64,000 nt of DNA, taken from Allomuricauda sp. CP2A (GTDB taxonomy: Bacteria; Bacteroidota; Bacteroidia; Flavobacteriales; Flavobacteriaceae). The stretch spans positions 1-64,000 of the forward strand of contig NZ_LXTT01000034.1 of assembly GCF_001683915.1 (NCBI RefSeq), read 5' to 3'. The notes under the pieces were generated by a model. That model was not told where the DNA came from, searched no databases, and saw only the letters and a list, made by a program, of their open reading frames with translations. This document shows positions 47,568 to 56,871 of the stretch, piece by piece; positions within the stretch are counted from its first letter, which is position 1, and each line of letters begins with the position of its first letter. The position numbers and the translations under genes were made by a program.

Positions 47568-50003
47568 TTATTCTGTTCTAAGGCTTTTGACCGGATTGGC
47601 CACGGCAGCCCGAACACTTTGGTAACCCACAGAGAGGATAGAGATGATAAGGGCTAAAAACGATGCCAATACAAAGACGCTCCAACCAATATTGATACGA
47701 TAGGTGAAATCTTCAAGCCAATATTCCATGGCATACCATCCTAACGGTAACGAAACCAATATGGCAATGCCGACAAGCTTTAAAAAATCAAGGGTAAGCG
47801 CATATGTGATCTGGGCCACACCCGCACCCAATACTTTTCTGATGCCAATCTCCTTGGTTTTCTTTTCAGCATTGAAAATGGCCAGACCAAACAGGCCCAA
47901 ACAAGCAATAAGGATGGAAAGAATGGTAAAAATGATAAAAATTCGCCCTAAACGCTGCTCGGCTTGGTAAGAGTCATTGAAGGAATCCTCCATGAAATAA
48001 TAGTTGAAGGGTTCTCCCGGAACAAGGTCGTTCCAGATGCGTTCAATACTGGAGACGGCATTTGAAAAATTTCCCGCCTTGACTTTAACGGCCATGGACC
48101 TTGCCCCATCTTGCAAATGGAGACTAAGGGCTTCTATGTTCTCCCGTAGCGAATCGAAATGGAAATCCTTGACCACACCTATGATGGTAAAGAACTCGGC
48201 ATTTTCCACGGCCATGTCAGGAGTGTAGCGTTTGCTGATGGCCTCCTTTGGAGAAAGCCCCATAATGGCAACTGCAGATTCGTTTACAATGATGCTGGTT
48301 GAATCTGAACCAAACAGAGGGTCAAAGTTTCTTCCTGCCAACAATTCAAGACCCAAGGTCTGGATATAATCATGGTCCACTCCCCATCGCTGCATACTCA
48401 CCGCATTTTCCTGCTCAGTGGCACCATCTTCAGGGGCAAAGGTGCTATCGCTCCGGTCAGAAGGGGTTGGCAAAAAGCTGCTTAAACTGGCATTCTCAAC
48501 AAAGGCCAACTGTTTTACTTTTTCCTTGAATGTTTCTATTCCGTTGCCCGCCGTGTATACATCATCTACGATGAGAACCTGGTCTTTGGAGTACCCTAAA
48601 TTTTTGCTTTGTATATAATTGAGTTGTTGGTAGACAACTATGGTGCTTATGATAAGAAAGATGGAAATGATAAACTGAAAAACAACCAAAGCGTTCCTGA
48701 TTTTTCCTCCACCCACACTGGTCTCACCCGACCCTTTGAGAACCTTTATGGGCATGAACCTGGACATAAAGAATGCGGGGTAGCTTCCCGAAAGAAACGC
48801 CAATGCCATTGTGGATGCCAGAACAACCAACCAAAAGCCCCAACTCAAATAGGGAATGGTGATATCCTTGTTGGATAAGTCGTTGAAGAAAGGCATTGCC
48901 ACACATGCTATACCAATGGCCAAGATCAAGGATATGAATGATACCACCCCGGACTCCATCATAAACTGTCGGACAAGTTCCCCTTTTTTAGACCCCAAAG
49001 CTTTTCTTACCCCAACCTCTTTGGCCCTTTTTAGCGAATAGGCCGTAGAAAGATTCATAAAGTTGACACTGGCCAAAACAATAAGGAAAAGGGCAATAAA
49101 AGAAAGAATGTAAATGCTTTGGATATCATTGTTGGGACTTATTTCAGCAACACGATGGGAGTGCAAATGAATATCTGTCATGGGGATAGTGCTGTAAACA
49201 ACATAGTTGCCGGCGGCAATCAATTGTTCTTCGGTAATTCCCGGCAAAAACTGCTGTACCCCGGGAATCATATATTTTCCCAAGAAACCGCGCAATTGGA
49301 CCTGCATATCCTCTGCTTTGGCAGATGGAATGAGTTTGATGTAGGTCTGGTAGTTATTGCTGCCCCAATTGACAATTTGAGCATCTCCGAATCCTGTCAT
49401 TGAAAGGAATATGGAGTGGTTCCTTAAAAATGAATTGCTGGGAAAATCAGGGATTACCCCCACAACGGTATAGTTTTCTGTATTATTCAAAACAACAGTC
49501 TGTCCTACGGCATCCTCAATACCAAAGTGTTTTTTGGCTGCGGTTTCAGTTAAAATTAAGGTGTTGGGGCGTGTCAGTGCTGTTTTTGGATCACCAGCAA
49601 GAAGAGGTATGCCAAACATGTCAAGAAAAGAAGGGTCAACATAAGTAGATCCCTCTTCTTTTACGTTGGCGCGGGCGTCCGATTTGCGAATTAGCATACT
49701 GCCCCGGGTCCTGAACCGCGTGACCATTTCAACTTCGTCAAAGTCATTTTTTATGCTTTCTGCCATAGGAGCCGGCGTTACGGCAAAATTTCGGGCCTCA
49801 CCGCCAAATTTTATATCAACATTGACCCTATGGATACGGTCTGCATCGGAAAACATTTTGTCATAGCTCAATTCATCGTAGATATAAAGACAGATTAAAA
49901 GTGCCCCGGCCATACCCACAGCGAGTCCGAAAGTGTTGAGAAAGGTAAAAAAGGGCTGCTTTTTTAAATTTCGCCAAGCGATTTTTATATTGTTCTTGAA
50001 CAT
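47568..50003 (-). CDS. Double FtsX/MacB-type ABC permease 3
   Basis: An 811-residue paralogue of permease 2. It shares FLNTFGLAVGMAG in the first helix, the VNFMNLSTAYSLKRAKEVGVRKALGSKK coupling region before the third helix of the first half, and KEIGIRKVLGA in the second half. The differences cluster in the periplasmic domains, the parts expected to meet adaptor or cargo. It is the first permease after the ATPase gene at 50041. Confidence 0.92.
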   Translation of the reverse strand: MFKNNIKIAWRNLKKQPFFTFLNTFGLAVGMAGALLICLYIYDELSYDKMFSDADRIHRVNVDIKFGGEARNFAVTPAPMAESIKNDFDEVEMVTRFRTRGSMLIRKSDARANVKEEGSTYVDPSFLDMFGIPLLAGDPKTALTRPNTLILTETAAKKHFGIEDAVGQTVVLNNTENYTVVGVIPDFPSNSFLRNHSIFLSMTGFGDAQIVNWGSNNYQTYIKLIPSAKAEDMQVQLRGFLGKYMIPGVQQFLPGITEEQLIAAGNYVVYSTIPMTDIHLHSHRVAEISPNNDIQSIYILSFIALFLIVLASVNFMNLSTAYSLKRAKEVGVRKALGSKKGELVRQFMMESGVVSFISLILAIGIACVAMPFFNDLSNKDITIPYLSWGFWLVVLASTMALAFLSGSYPAFFMSRFMPIKVLKGSGETSVGGGKIRNALVVFQFIISIFLIISTIVVYQQLNYIQSKNLGYSKDQVLIVDDVYTAGNGIETFKEKVKQLAFVENASLSSFLPTPSDRSDSTFAPEDGATEQENAVSMQRWGVDHDYIQTLGLELLAGRNFDPLFGSDSTSIIVNESAVAIMGLSPKEAISKRYTPDMAVENAEFFTIIGVVKDFHFDSLRENIEALSLHLQDGARSMAVKVKAGNFSNAVSSIERIWNDLVPGEPFNYYFMEDSFNDSYQAEQRLGRIFIIFTILSILIACLGLFGLAIFNAEKKTKEIGIRKVLGAGVAQITYALTLDFLKLVGIAILVSLPLGWYAMEYWLEDFTYRINIGWSVFVLASFLALIISILSVGYQSVRAAVANPVKSLRTE

Positions 50004-50040
50004 GATGATGGTTTTTTGATTGAGATTGATGAATAAACTC

Positions 50041-50736
50041 CTAGATCATGGCTTTCATGGGTTTGTTCTGGCTTTCGGTAACAATTTGACCATCAAATAG
50101 GTTGATGACCCTGTGTGCATAATGCGAATCGCGATCGGAGTGCGTTACCATAACAATGGTGGTGCCCTCTTGGTTGAGTTCCGTCAAGAGGTTCATGACC
50201 TCAATCCCATTTTTGGAATCCAGGTTACCCGTTGGCTCATCCGCCAAGATCAGTTTTGGGTTGGTCACTACGGCCCGGGCAATGGCGACCCGTTGTTGTT
50301 GTCCTCCCGAAAGTTGTTGGGGAAAGTGTTTTGAACGGTGTGCAATTTTCATGCGCTCCAGGACGGTGTTCACTTTTTCCCTGCGTTCCGATTTGCTCAT
50401 TTTTAAATAGATCAGTGGGAGTTCCACATTTTCAAAAACGGTAAGTTCGTCAATGAGGTTAAAACTTTGAAAGACAAAACCCAAATTGCCTTTTCGCAGT
50501 TGGGTTCGTTGACTTTCCTTAAGGCCTTCCACCCTATGGCCTGCAAACTCATAACTTCCCTCAGTAGGGTTGTCCAACATCCCAATAATATTGAGTAAGG
50601 TCGATTTTCCACATCCGGATGGTCCCATGATGGCCACAAACTCACCCTCGGCCACTTTCAGGTTTACGCCGTTGAGCGCCAGGGTTTCCACTTCTTCGGT
50701 TCGGAAGCTTTTCTTTAGATTCTGTATCTGTATCAT
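50041..50736 (-). CDS. ABC transporter ATP-binding protein (LolD/MacB type), first ATPase of the operon
   Basis: A 231-residue ATPase. Walker A is GPSGCGKST (about 38-46), the signature [14 protein letters not shown], Walker [17 protein letters not shown], and the switch His is in VMVTHSDRD. It follows the adaptor gene (67-nt gap) and precedes three permease genes. Confidence 0.95.
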   Translation of the reverse strand: MIQIQNLKKSFRTEEVETLALNGVNLKVAEGEFVAIMGPSGCGKSTLLNIIGMLDNPTEGSYEFAGHRVEGLKESQRTQLRKGNLGFVFQSFNLIDELTVFENVELPLIYLKMSKSERREKVNTVLERMKIAHRSKHFPQQLSGGQQQRVAIARAVVTNPKLILADEPTGNLDSKNGIEVMNLLTELNQEGTTIVMVTHSDRDSHYAHRVINLFDGQIVTESQNKPMKAMI

Positions 50737-50803
50737 TTTCTAATGGTTGTTTTAGCTGTTAGTATATAGACTTAACAAATTCCTGTACTGTTACGTTTCT
50801 TTA

Positions 50804-52054
50804 TTATTTTAACACAATTCGTTCTGCTGTGCCAAAGCTGTCATAGTTGCTTGTAATTACTTTTTCCCCGGGTTGGAGACCCTCTAGGACCTCATAGTAT
50901 CTTGAGTTTTGCTTGCCTAAACGCACATTGCGTTTTAGGGCCTCATCCCCGCTTGGATTCACCACAAAGACCCATTGTCCGCCGGTACTTTGGAAAAAGC
51001 CGCCTTTGGGCAGTAATAATGCATCACTGGATTCTCCCAATTGTAACCGAATGTTGTAACTCTGTCCGGCTCGTATGGTCTCTGGTCTTTCATCGGTAAA
51101 AACAAGATCTACCTTAAAGCGACCATTCCTGACTTCGGGGTATACTTTTCGCAACCGAAGGTTGTATTCTTTCTCATTCCGCTCCAAGATGGCCGAAAGG
51201 TCCCGTTTGACACGATCAATGTAGTGCTCGTCAATCTCGGCCTCAATTTTAAAATCGGTAAGTACGTTGATTTGCCCAATACGTTCCCCTTGGGAGATGC
51301 TTTGTCCGATCTCAGCATCCAAAAATCCCAATTGTCCATCTGCGGGTGCACGTACATTTAGGTGGTCCAAACGCTCATAGACCATGGAGAGGGTTTTTTG
51401 CATACGCTCCAGGTCTGCATCGAGCCCGGTAAGTGAAGTCTTGCGCAACTCATCATCCTGCTCGGTTTGTAGCTTTACGATTTCATATTGTTTCTTGGCC
51501 AGCTCATAATTTTCTTGGGAAAGGAGGTAAGTCTCTTTGGAAATCAATTCGTCCTTGTACAGTTCTTGGTTCTGCTCATAGTTTCGCTTCAACCGTTGCA
51601 GATCATATTCAGCCGTGGCCAAGTTTCTTCTTCCTTCAACCTGTCTGGAATCAAAAGTGAGTTTTGTGGACCGGAGATCGTTCTGCTTCAAGGCCAGATT
51701 ACTTTCACTGGCCAAAATCTGTTCGTAGAGTGCCATGTTCTCCAGCTTCAGGATGATGTCACCCTTCTTTACCATGGAGCCTTCCTCAATCAATTTTTCC
51801 GCGACCCGACCCCCTTCATAGGCATCCATATAAATGGTTGCAATAGGTGCCACATTGCCATTTATGGTAATGTAATCATCAAACTTGCCAGCACTTACCT
51901 TTGTTATGGAAAGACGCTCCTTTTCTGTTCTGTAAGTAGATACCGAATTGGCAAAAAGGAGTTTCCAGCCCAAGAACAACAGCAAAACGCCCAAAGCAAT
52001 GTAGCCGTAATGTTTTGGTTTAAGTCCTTTCTTTTTTTCTAATTGTATATCCAT
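50804..52054 (-). CDS. Periplasmic adaptor subunit (HlyD/MacA-like)
   Basis: A 416-residue membrane-fusion protein with one N-terminal membrane helix (about 16-35). A lipoyl/biotinyl-like half (VAEKLIEEGSMVKKGDIILKLEN) precedes a long coiled-coil hairpin (about 115-225). Then come the second lipoyl half (VRAPADGQLGFLDAEIGQSIS) and a beta-barrel ending in GLQPGEKVITSNYDSFG. It should bridge the FtsX permeases to the TolC-type outer-membrane channel encoded 8 nt upstream. Confidence 0.92.
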   Translation of the reverse strand: MDIQLEKKKGLKPKHYGYIALGVLLLFLGWKLLFANSVSTYRTEKERLSITKVSAGKFDDYITINGNVAPIATIYMDAYEGGRVAEKLIEEGSMVKKGDIILKLENMALYEQILASESNLALKQNDLRSTKLTFDSRQVEGRRNLATAEYDLQRLKRNYEQNQELYKDELISKETYLLSQENYELAKKQYEIVKLQTEQDDELRKTSLTGLDADLERMQKTLSMVYERLDHLNVRAPADGQLGFLDAEIGQSISQGERIGQINVLTDFKIEAEIDEHYIDRVKRDLSAILERNEKEYNLRLRKVYPEVRNGRFKVDLVFTDERPETIRAGQSYNIRLQLGESSDALLLPKGGFFQSTGGQWVFVVNPSGDEALKRNVRLGKQNSRYYEVLEGLQPGEKVITSNYDSFGTAERIVLK

Positions 52055-52062
52055 GGTATTGT

Positions 52063-53403
52063 TTAGTTGATATTAAAAATGGGCAAGCCACTGTAAAAAT
52101 CTATGGTGCTCTTGTTCACTCTCAATCGGAGGCCTACCTGTAAATTTTCGTTTTGTGCCACCCCAAACAAATTCTTGGCCTGAAAAAGGTCCAAAGCATT
52201 TATAAGGCCTTTTTCATAGCGTTTTTGGGCGATGGTAAAGGCCAATTGCTGGGCTTGTACCCTTTTGTTGCTCTGTTCCAATTCTACAATCAATGCTTCA
52301 TGGGTCTGTACCAGTTGCTGTATGGTTTGGAAGAGTTCCTGCTCTTGGATCTCCAGATTGTTCTTGGCTTGGAGGTAGGCAATTTTTTGTTGCTTTACCC
52401 TGGAGTGGTTGGCCCACCCATTGCTGATGGGAATGCTCAGCTCGGCCCCAAAAAATTTTGAGGTATTGTCCTTGAACTGCGTTCTAAAAGGAATGATATT
52501 TCCATCATCGTCAACATTCGTCTCAAAATAACTGGTTCCATATCCGGCCACTAAAGCCAATGAAGGCAATAGACCGCCACGAATGGCCTGCAATTGTTTT
52601 TTGGCCGCATTGACCCGATACTCCTGCGACTTTACCAAAGGCACAAAGCCTCTGGCGGTCTTGTATAGTGAATCCACCGAAACACCTTCAATGGCTTCTT
52701 CGGGAAGCGTTTCCAAGCTTTCTTGGAGTACAATGTCATCTACTTCGGTAAGATTCATTTCTTGGAGAAGGACCAACTTGGCATTGGCAAGCAGGTTTTG
52801 GTTTTGCGTCACCAAAAGTTTGTCGCCCAATAGATTGGATTCGGCTTCGTACAGATCGGCGCCTGCCATTAGGCCCAGCTCCACCTGTTTGTTCGCCAAA
52901 TCATAATTGGCCTGTGATATTTCGAGTTGTTCCAGTGAGTTGGCCACAAGGCCTTCATAAAACTTAATGTCGTAAAAGGCACCCATCACCCGAAAGGCCA
53001 ACAAAAACTTTTCCTGTAAGATATCTTCTTGGGTAGCTTTATAGATAAACTTGGAGGCCTTGATCGCATTCAATTTTTGGAAACCACGGAAAAGATCCAA
53101 ATTCGCGTTCAGGGAATAGTTGTTGCTGAAAAACTCTGTGTTTACATAATCGTTGGTGTTGGGATCCGCAGATCTACCGTACCGAATCCGATAATCCGTA
53201 TACCCATTTACCGAGGGCAATAGGTCCCGGACCGACTGCCGATAACTTTCCTTGCTGGAATCTTTGTTATAGGTCGTGTTCTTTATCTGAAGGTTGTGTT
53301 CTATGGCGTAGGCCACGCACTCATCCAAAGTCCATGTCTCCTGTGAAAATACCAGGACAGGGATAAAAAATAGTGCGACGGAAATGTGTGTTTTGAGGTT
53401 CAT
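52063..53403 (-). CDS. TolC family outer-membrane efflux protein
   Basis: A 446-residue outer-membrane factor with a signal peptide (to about FSQ, 20). It begins ETWTLDECVAYAIEHNLQIKN and has two long helical repeats of the OEP domain (about 25-215 and 240-430). It is the promoter-proximal gene of the operon, so the outer-membrane channel is made first. Its ATG lies just downstream of the sigma-54-like element. Confidence 0.93.
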   Translation of the reverse strand: MNLKTHISVALFFIPVLVFSQETWTLDECVAYAIEHNLQIKNTTYNKDSSKESYRQSVRDLLPSVNGYTDYRIRYGRSADPNTNDYVNTEFFSNNYSLNANLDLFRGFQKLNAIKASKFIYKATQEDILQEKFLLAFRVMGAFYDIKFYEGLVANSLEQLEISQANYDLANKQVELGLMAGADLYEAESNLLGDKLLVTQNQNLLANAKLVLLQEMNLTEVDDIVLQESLETLPEEAIEGVSVDSLYKTARGFVPLVKSQEYRVNAAKKQLQAIRGGLLPSLALVAGYGTSYFETNVDDDGNIIPFRTQFKDNTSKFFGAELSIPISNGWANHSRVKQQKIAYLQAKNNLEIQEQELFQTIQQLVQTHEALIVELEQSNKRVQAQQLAFTIAQKRYEKGLINALDLFQAKNLFGVAQNENLQVGLRLRVNKSTIDFYSGLPIFNIN

Positions 53404-53429
53404 AGTCTATTCCTGTGCCAATCATAGTG

Positions 53430-53445
53430 GCTATTCTTGTGCCAA
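53430..53445 (-). promoter_or_regulatory. Sigma-54-type promoter candidate for the efflux operon
   Basis: On the minus strand this reads TTGGCACAAGAATAGC. It contains the -24 TGGCAC and, at GG-N10-GC spacing, a -12 TAGC (consensus TTGC). The predicted start lies about 15 nt before the tolC ATG. An NtrC-type activator gene is divergent from it. A near copy of the element with flanks lies at 53407-53427, closer to the gene, but lacks the -12 GC. Confidence 0.6.
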
Positions 53446-53506
53446 AATCATAGTTCAATGATAATCAGAACATTAAAAATGAATTGACGGCATAAACAAA
53501 GAGAAG

Positions 53507-53547
53507 GTGTAAAATTTTTGTACAAAAAATGTCCAATTATTTTACAC
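53507..53547. promoter_or_regulatory. Long dyad, candidate activator-binding site
   Basis: GTGTAAAAT (53507-53515) and ATTTTACAC (53539-53547) form a perfect 9-bp inverted repeat with a 23-nt spacer, and the spacer region holds a TTTTTGTACAAAAA palindrome (53515-53528). The centre is about 97 bp from the -12 element of the efflux promoter, a normal distance for an NtrC-type enhancer site. Confidence 0.5.
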
Positions 53548-53605
53548 TTTAAACAATTGTATCGCCCCAATTCGTAGTTTTAGGAGAAATATCAAGTGCA
53601 GCAAA

Positions 53606-54970
53606 ATGATAGACGCCAAGATTTTGGTCATAGATGATAATAAAAGCGTATTGAGTGCTTTGGAGATTTTATTGCAGTTTGAATACAAAAGTGTTCAAAG
53701 CCTGTTCAATCCCAATCAGATTTCTTCTTTTCCCAATATGCAAGACATTGATATTGTGCTGTTGGACATGAATTTTTCCGCTGGGGTGAACACGGGCAAC
53801 GAAGGCTTGTATTGGCTCAATGAGATCAAAAAGAAATCGCCCCACACCTCGGTGATCATGATGACCGCCTACGGCGCAGTGGATTTGGCGGTGACCGCCC
53901 TAAAGCAAGGTGCCACGGATTTTGTGCTGAAACCTTGGAACAATGAACGGCTGATGACCACGGTTCGTTCGGCCTATGAACTGCGAAAGTCCAAACAGGA
54001 AATCCATAACCTTAAGAAAAAGGAGAGCAACCTGAAGCAGGTCATTAATGAGGACAAGAACTTTATCATTGGCCAATCCAAAGCGTTGACCTCGGTGCTG
54101 AACTTGGTGGGCAAGGTGGCAAAGACCGATGTTAATGTCCTGATTACCGGTGAAAATGGAACCGGGAAAGAACTCATTGCCCGCGAATTGCACCGTTTGT
54201 CTTCCCGAAAAAACGAGGTGTTCATCAATGTGGACATGGGCTCCATTGCCGAAAATCTGTTTGAAAGCGAACTTTTCGGTCATGTCAAGGGTTCCTTCAC
54301 CGATGCCAAGGAAGACCGTGCCGGAAAGTTTGAGGCCGCCCATCAAGGCACCTTGTTTTTGGACGAAATTGGAAACCTTTCCCTTCAAATGCAGGCCAAA
54401 CTACTATCTTCCATCCAAAATAGATCTGTGGTCCGCGTGGGATCCAACAAGCCCGTGAAGGTCGATATTCGATTGATCTGCGCCACCAACTGCAATCTGG
54501 AACAGATGGTGGTGGACGGACTGTTCCGCGAGGATCTTCTGTATCGCATCAACACCATCAATATAGAAGTGCCCCCTTTACGAGAACGGGATGACGATAT
54601 TTTGGTGTTGGCCGATTTCTTTCTGAAACGATTTGCCCATAAGTATGATAAAGCTGGATTGCGAATCAATAATTTGGCCCAGGAAAAATTAATGGAATAC
54701 CCATGGCCCGGAAATGTTCGGGAACTACAGCACACCATGGAACGGGCCGTGATCCTCTCCGACGGCAACGTGCTAAAACCTTCTGATTTTTTGCTGCATG
54801 CCAAGCCCATGCAGTCTATTGATGAAGGGCCAATGACACTTGATGAAATGGAACAACAGATGATTTTCCGTGCCTTGGATCAAAATGATGGAAACTACAG
54901 CGCTGCTGCCGACCAATTGGGAATTTCCCGTCAGACGCTCTACAATAAGTTGAAGAAAAAGAACGAATAA
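53606..54970 (+). CDS. NtrC-family sigma-54-dependent response regulator
   Basis: A 454-residue regulator. The receiver domain has DD at 10-11, phospho-acceptor Asp54 (VLLDMN) and Lys109 (LKPW). The AAA+ domain has Walker A GENGTGKE (182-189), the sigma-54-contact loop GSFTDA (229-234) where the classical form is GAFTGA, and Walker B LFLDEI (250-255). A Fis-type helix-turn-helix ends the protein (about 425-452, GNYSAAADQLGISRQTLYNKL). It overlaps the kinase start by 1 nt (TAATG) and is divergent from the efflux operon, its likely target. Confidence 0.94.
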   Translation: MIDAKILVIDDNKSVLSALEILLQFEYKSVQSLFNPNQISSFPNMQDIDIVLLDMNFSAGVNTGNEGLYWLNEIKKKSPHTSVIMMTAYGAVDLAVTALKQGATDFVLKPWNNERLMTTVRSAYELRKSKQEIHNLKKKESNLKQVINEDKNFIIGQSKALTSVLNLVGKVAKTDVNVLITGENGTGKELIARELHRLSSRKNEVFINVDMGSIAENLFESELFGHVKGSFTDAKEDRAGKFEAAHQGTLFLDEIGNLSLQMQAKLLSSIQNRSVVRVGSNKPVKVDIRLICATNCNLEQMVVDGLFREDLLYRINTINIEVPPLRERDDDILVLADFFLKRFAHKYDKAGLRINNLAQEKLMEYPWPGNVRELQHTMERAVILSDGNVLKPSDFLLHAKPMQSIDEGPMTLDEMEQQMIFRALDQNDGNYSAAADQLGISRQTLYNKLKKKNE

Positions 54971-56322
54971 TGGCCAGCCGACACTTTTATATTCAGCTTA
55001 TCATCCGTGTACTTTTGATCACGTTGACCGCCGTGGCCTTTCCTTTTGCTTTGGCCGAGAAGTGGCATTTAATGTTGGTTTTAACCCTGGTACTTTTGGT
55101 CTCCCAGGTGTATTCACTCATAGTGTTCATCAATAGGACCAATCGGAAGATTGCCTATTTTTTTGATGCCATCCGGAATGAGGATTTTACCCTCCGGTTC
55201 CCGGAACGGATTTCCATAAAATCGTTCAAGGAGCTCAACCAAAGTCTAAATCGTGTCAATGGGCTTATCCAAGAAATGCACCTTCAATTGCAGATCAGGG
55301 AGCAATATTATCAGGAAATTTTAAAGCAGGCCAGCATTGGCATCATGACCTACAATGAAAAAGGGCACATTTTGTTTTCCAACCCAACGCTTGAGAAATT
55401 ATTGGATTATAGCCCGTTGAACCATATTAAACAATTGAGTCAAGTAGATGAAAACCTCTATAAAATTTTTGAATCGTTTGAACCTTTTGAGCGAAAACTT
55501 TTTCAGCTGTCCAATGAGCGGGAGCAAACCCAACTGGCCATCAAATCCACACCATTGACCTTGGATGGAAAATCACTTTTGATGGTCGTAGTGCAGGATA
55601 TTCACAAAGAGTTGGACGAGAAGGAAACAGAGTCGTGGGTTCGATTGATCAGGGTTCTTACACATGAGATCATGAACACCATAACCCCGATTGCTTCCAT
55701 ATCGGACTCCATCATCAAATATTATAGAAAAAATGGAAAAATCACTCCAATGGAAGAATTGGAGGAAAGTCAGATAAAAAATACGCTGAAAGGATTGGAG
55801 GTCATCAAAGAACAAGGTGGGGACCTTATGGACTTTGTACAATCCTATCGAAGTTTGTTGCATGTTCCAGAACCGAACAAAACCATAGTAAGCGCAAAGA
55901 ATCTTTTGGAAAAAATCGATGTTTTAATGTCGGCCCGATTGCATGATGGGCAAACAGAATTTCAGGTAGAATGTCACCCCGAGGATTTGGAATTGTTCAT
56001 TGATGAAAAACTGATCAGTCAAGTACTGATCAATTTGGGCAAAAATGCACTACAGGCCGTTGCTTCTGTAGAAAAGGGCAGGGTGCTCATGGTGGCGGGG
56101 ATTGAGAACAACGGCAAAAAATATATCGATATTCGGGACAACGGACCTGGAATTCCGCCAGATGTGATCGATGAGATTTTTGTGCCCTTTTTCACCACCA
56201 AAAGTGAGGGCACCGGAATTGGGCTCAGCCTTTCCAAGCGGGTGATGCAGTTGCACGGAGGGGGTATTCAAGTTCATTCCGTGCCCAACCGCGAAACTGT
56301 TTTTAGGCTTACTTTCGCATAA
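54970..56322 (+). CDS. Sensor histidine kinase, partner of the NtrC-type regulator
   Basis: A 450-residue membrane kinase with two helices (about 8-27 and 33-53) that leave almost no periplasmic loop. A PAS-like region (about 112-215) follows. The phospho-acceptor is His232 in VLTHEIMNTITP, the N box LINLGKNALQAV, and the ATP lid DNGPGIPPDVIDEIF with TGIGLSLS. With so little periplasmic sequence it probably senses a membrane or cytosolic signal. Coupled to the regulator gene by the TAATG overlap. Confidence 0.93.
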   Translation: MASRHFYIQLIIRVLLITLTAVAFPFALAEKWHLMLVLTLVLLVSQVYSLIVFINRTNRKIAYFFDAIRNEDFTLRFPERISIKSFKELNQSLNRVNGLIQEMHLQLQIREQYYQEILKQASIGIMTYNEKGHILFSNPTLEKLLDYSPLNHIKQLSQVDENLYKIFESFEPFERKLFQLSNEREQTQLAIKSTPLTLDGKSLLMVVVQDIHKELDEKETESWVRLIRVLTHEIMNTITPIASISDSIIKYYRKNGKITPMEELEESQIKNTLKGLEVIKEQGGDLMDFVQSYRSLLHVPEPNKTIVSAKNLLEKIDVLMSARLHDGQTEFQVECHPEDLELFIDEKLISQVLINLGKNALQAVASVEKGRVLMVAGIENNGKKYIDIRDNGPGIPPDVIDEIFVPFFTTKSEGTGIGLSLSKRVMQLHGGGIQVHSVPNRETVFRLTFA

Positions 56323-56334
56323 TTTTGTACAGCA

Positions 56335-56784
56335 ATGGAAAGGAAAAAAGAACTTTTACAGTTTTGCTGGGATTATATGGACCAAAGAACAGCACGTTTG
56401 CAGCGCAGCGGGGCTTCGCTTCAGGAATCCTTGGATTCCGAGACCAAGAGCAGTGCAGGGGACAAACACGAAACAGGGCGCGCCATGGTACAGTTGGAAC
56501 AGGAAAAACTGGCACAGCAACTTCAGGAGTTGAACAGGACCAAAGCGGTTCTCCAAAAAATCGATATTGGGAAAAAGTCCGATAAAATTCGGTTGGGGAG
56601 TTTGGTGAGAACAAGTTTGGCCCACTATTTCATTGCTATTTCCGCAGGAGTCTTTAAACAGGATGGAAGTCTTATTTATTGCATTTCTTCCGGGTCGCCC
56701 ATTGCACAATTACTTTTTGGAAAGGAAGTTGGGGACACTTTTGTTTTTAATGGAAGCTCCCATTCGGTTTTGGAGGTGGTTTAG
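56335..56784 (+). CDS. GreA/GreB-like small protein
   Basis: A 149-residue protein. The N-terminal 75 residues form a likely coiled coil. The C-terminal part (about 84-149), with IRLGSLVRTSLAHYFIAIS, SSGSPIAQLLFGKEVGD and a closing HSVLEVV, resembles the FKBP-like domain of GreA/GreB and Rnk. It may bind RNA polymerase. Related flavobacterial proteins are, as I recall, often labelled 3-oxoacyl-ACP synthase, which nothing here supports. It starts 12 nt after the kinase stop. Confidence 0.7.
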   Translation: MERKKELLQFCWDYMDQRTARLQRSGASLQESLDSETKSSAGDKHETGRAMVQLEQEKLAQQLQELNRTKAVLQKIDIGKKSDKIRLGSLVRTSLAHYFIAISAGVFKQDGSLIYCISSGSPIAQLLFGKEVGDTFVFNGSSHSVLEVV

Positions 56785-56871
56785 AATTCATTCTATTTGA
56801 TGCGGATTATCGTCCGCGCTTTTTTCAGATATATCACGTTTCTTTGGTTAAAGCAACCTAAATCTTTAACC

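Noticed and set aside
53407..53427. Second sigma-54 promoter for tolC
   Set aside because: The copy lacks the -12 GC, and its predicted start would fall inside the tolC coding sequence.
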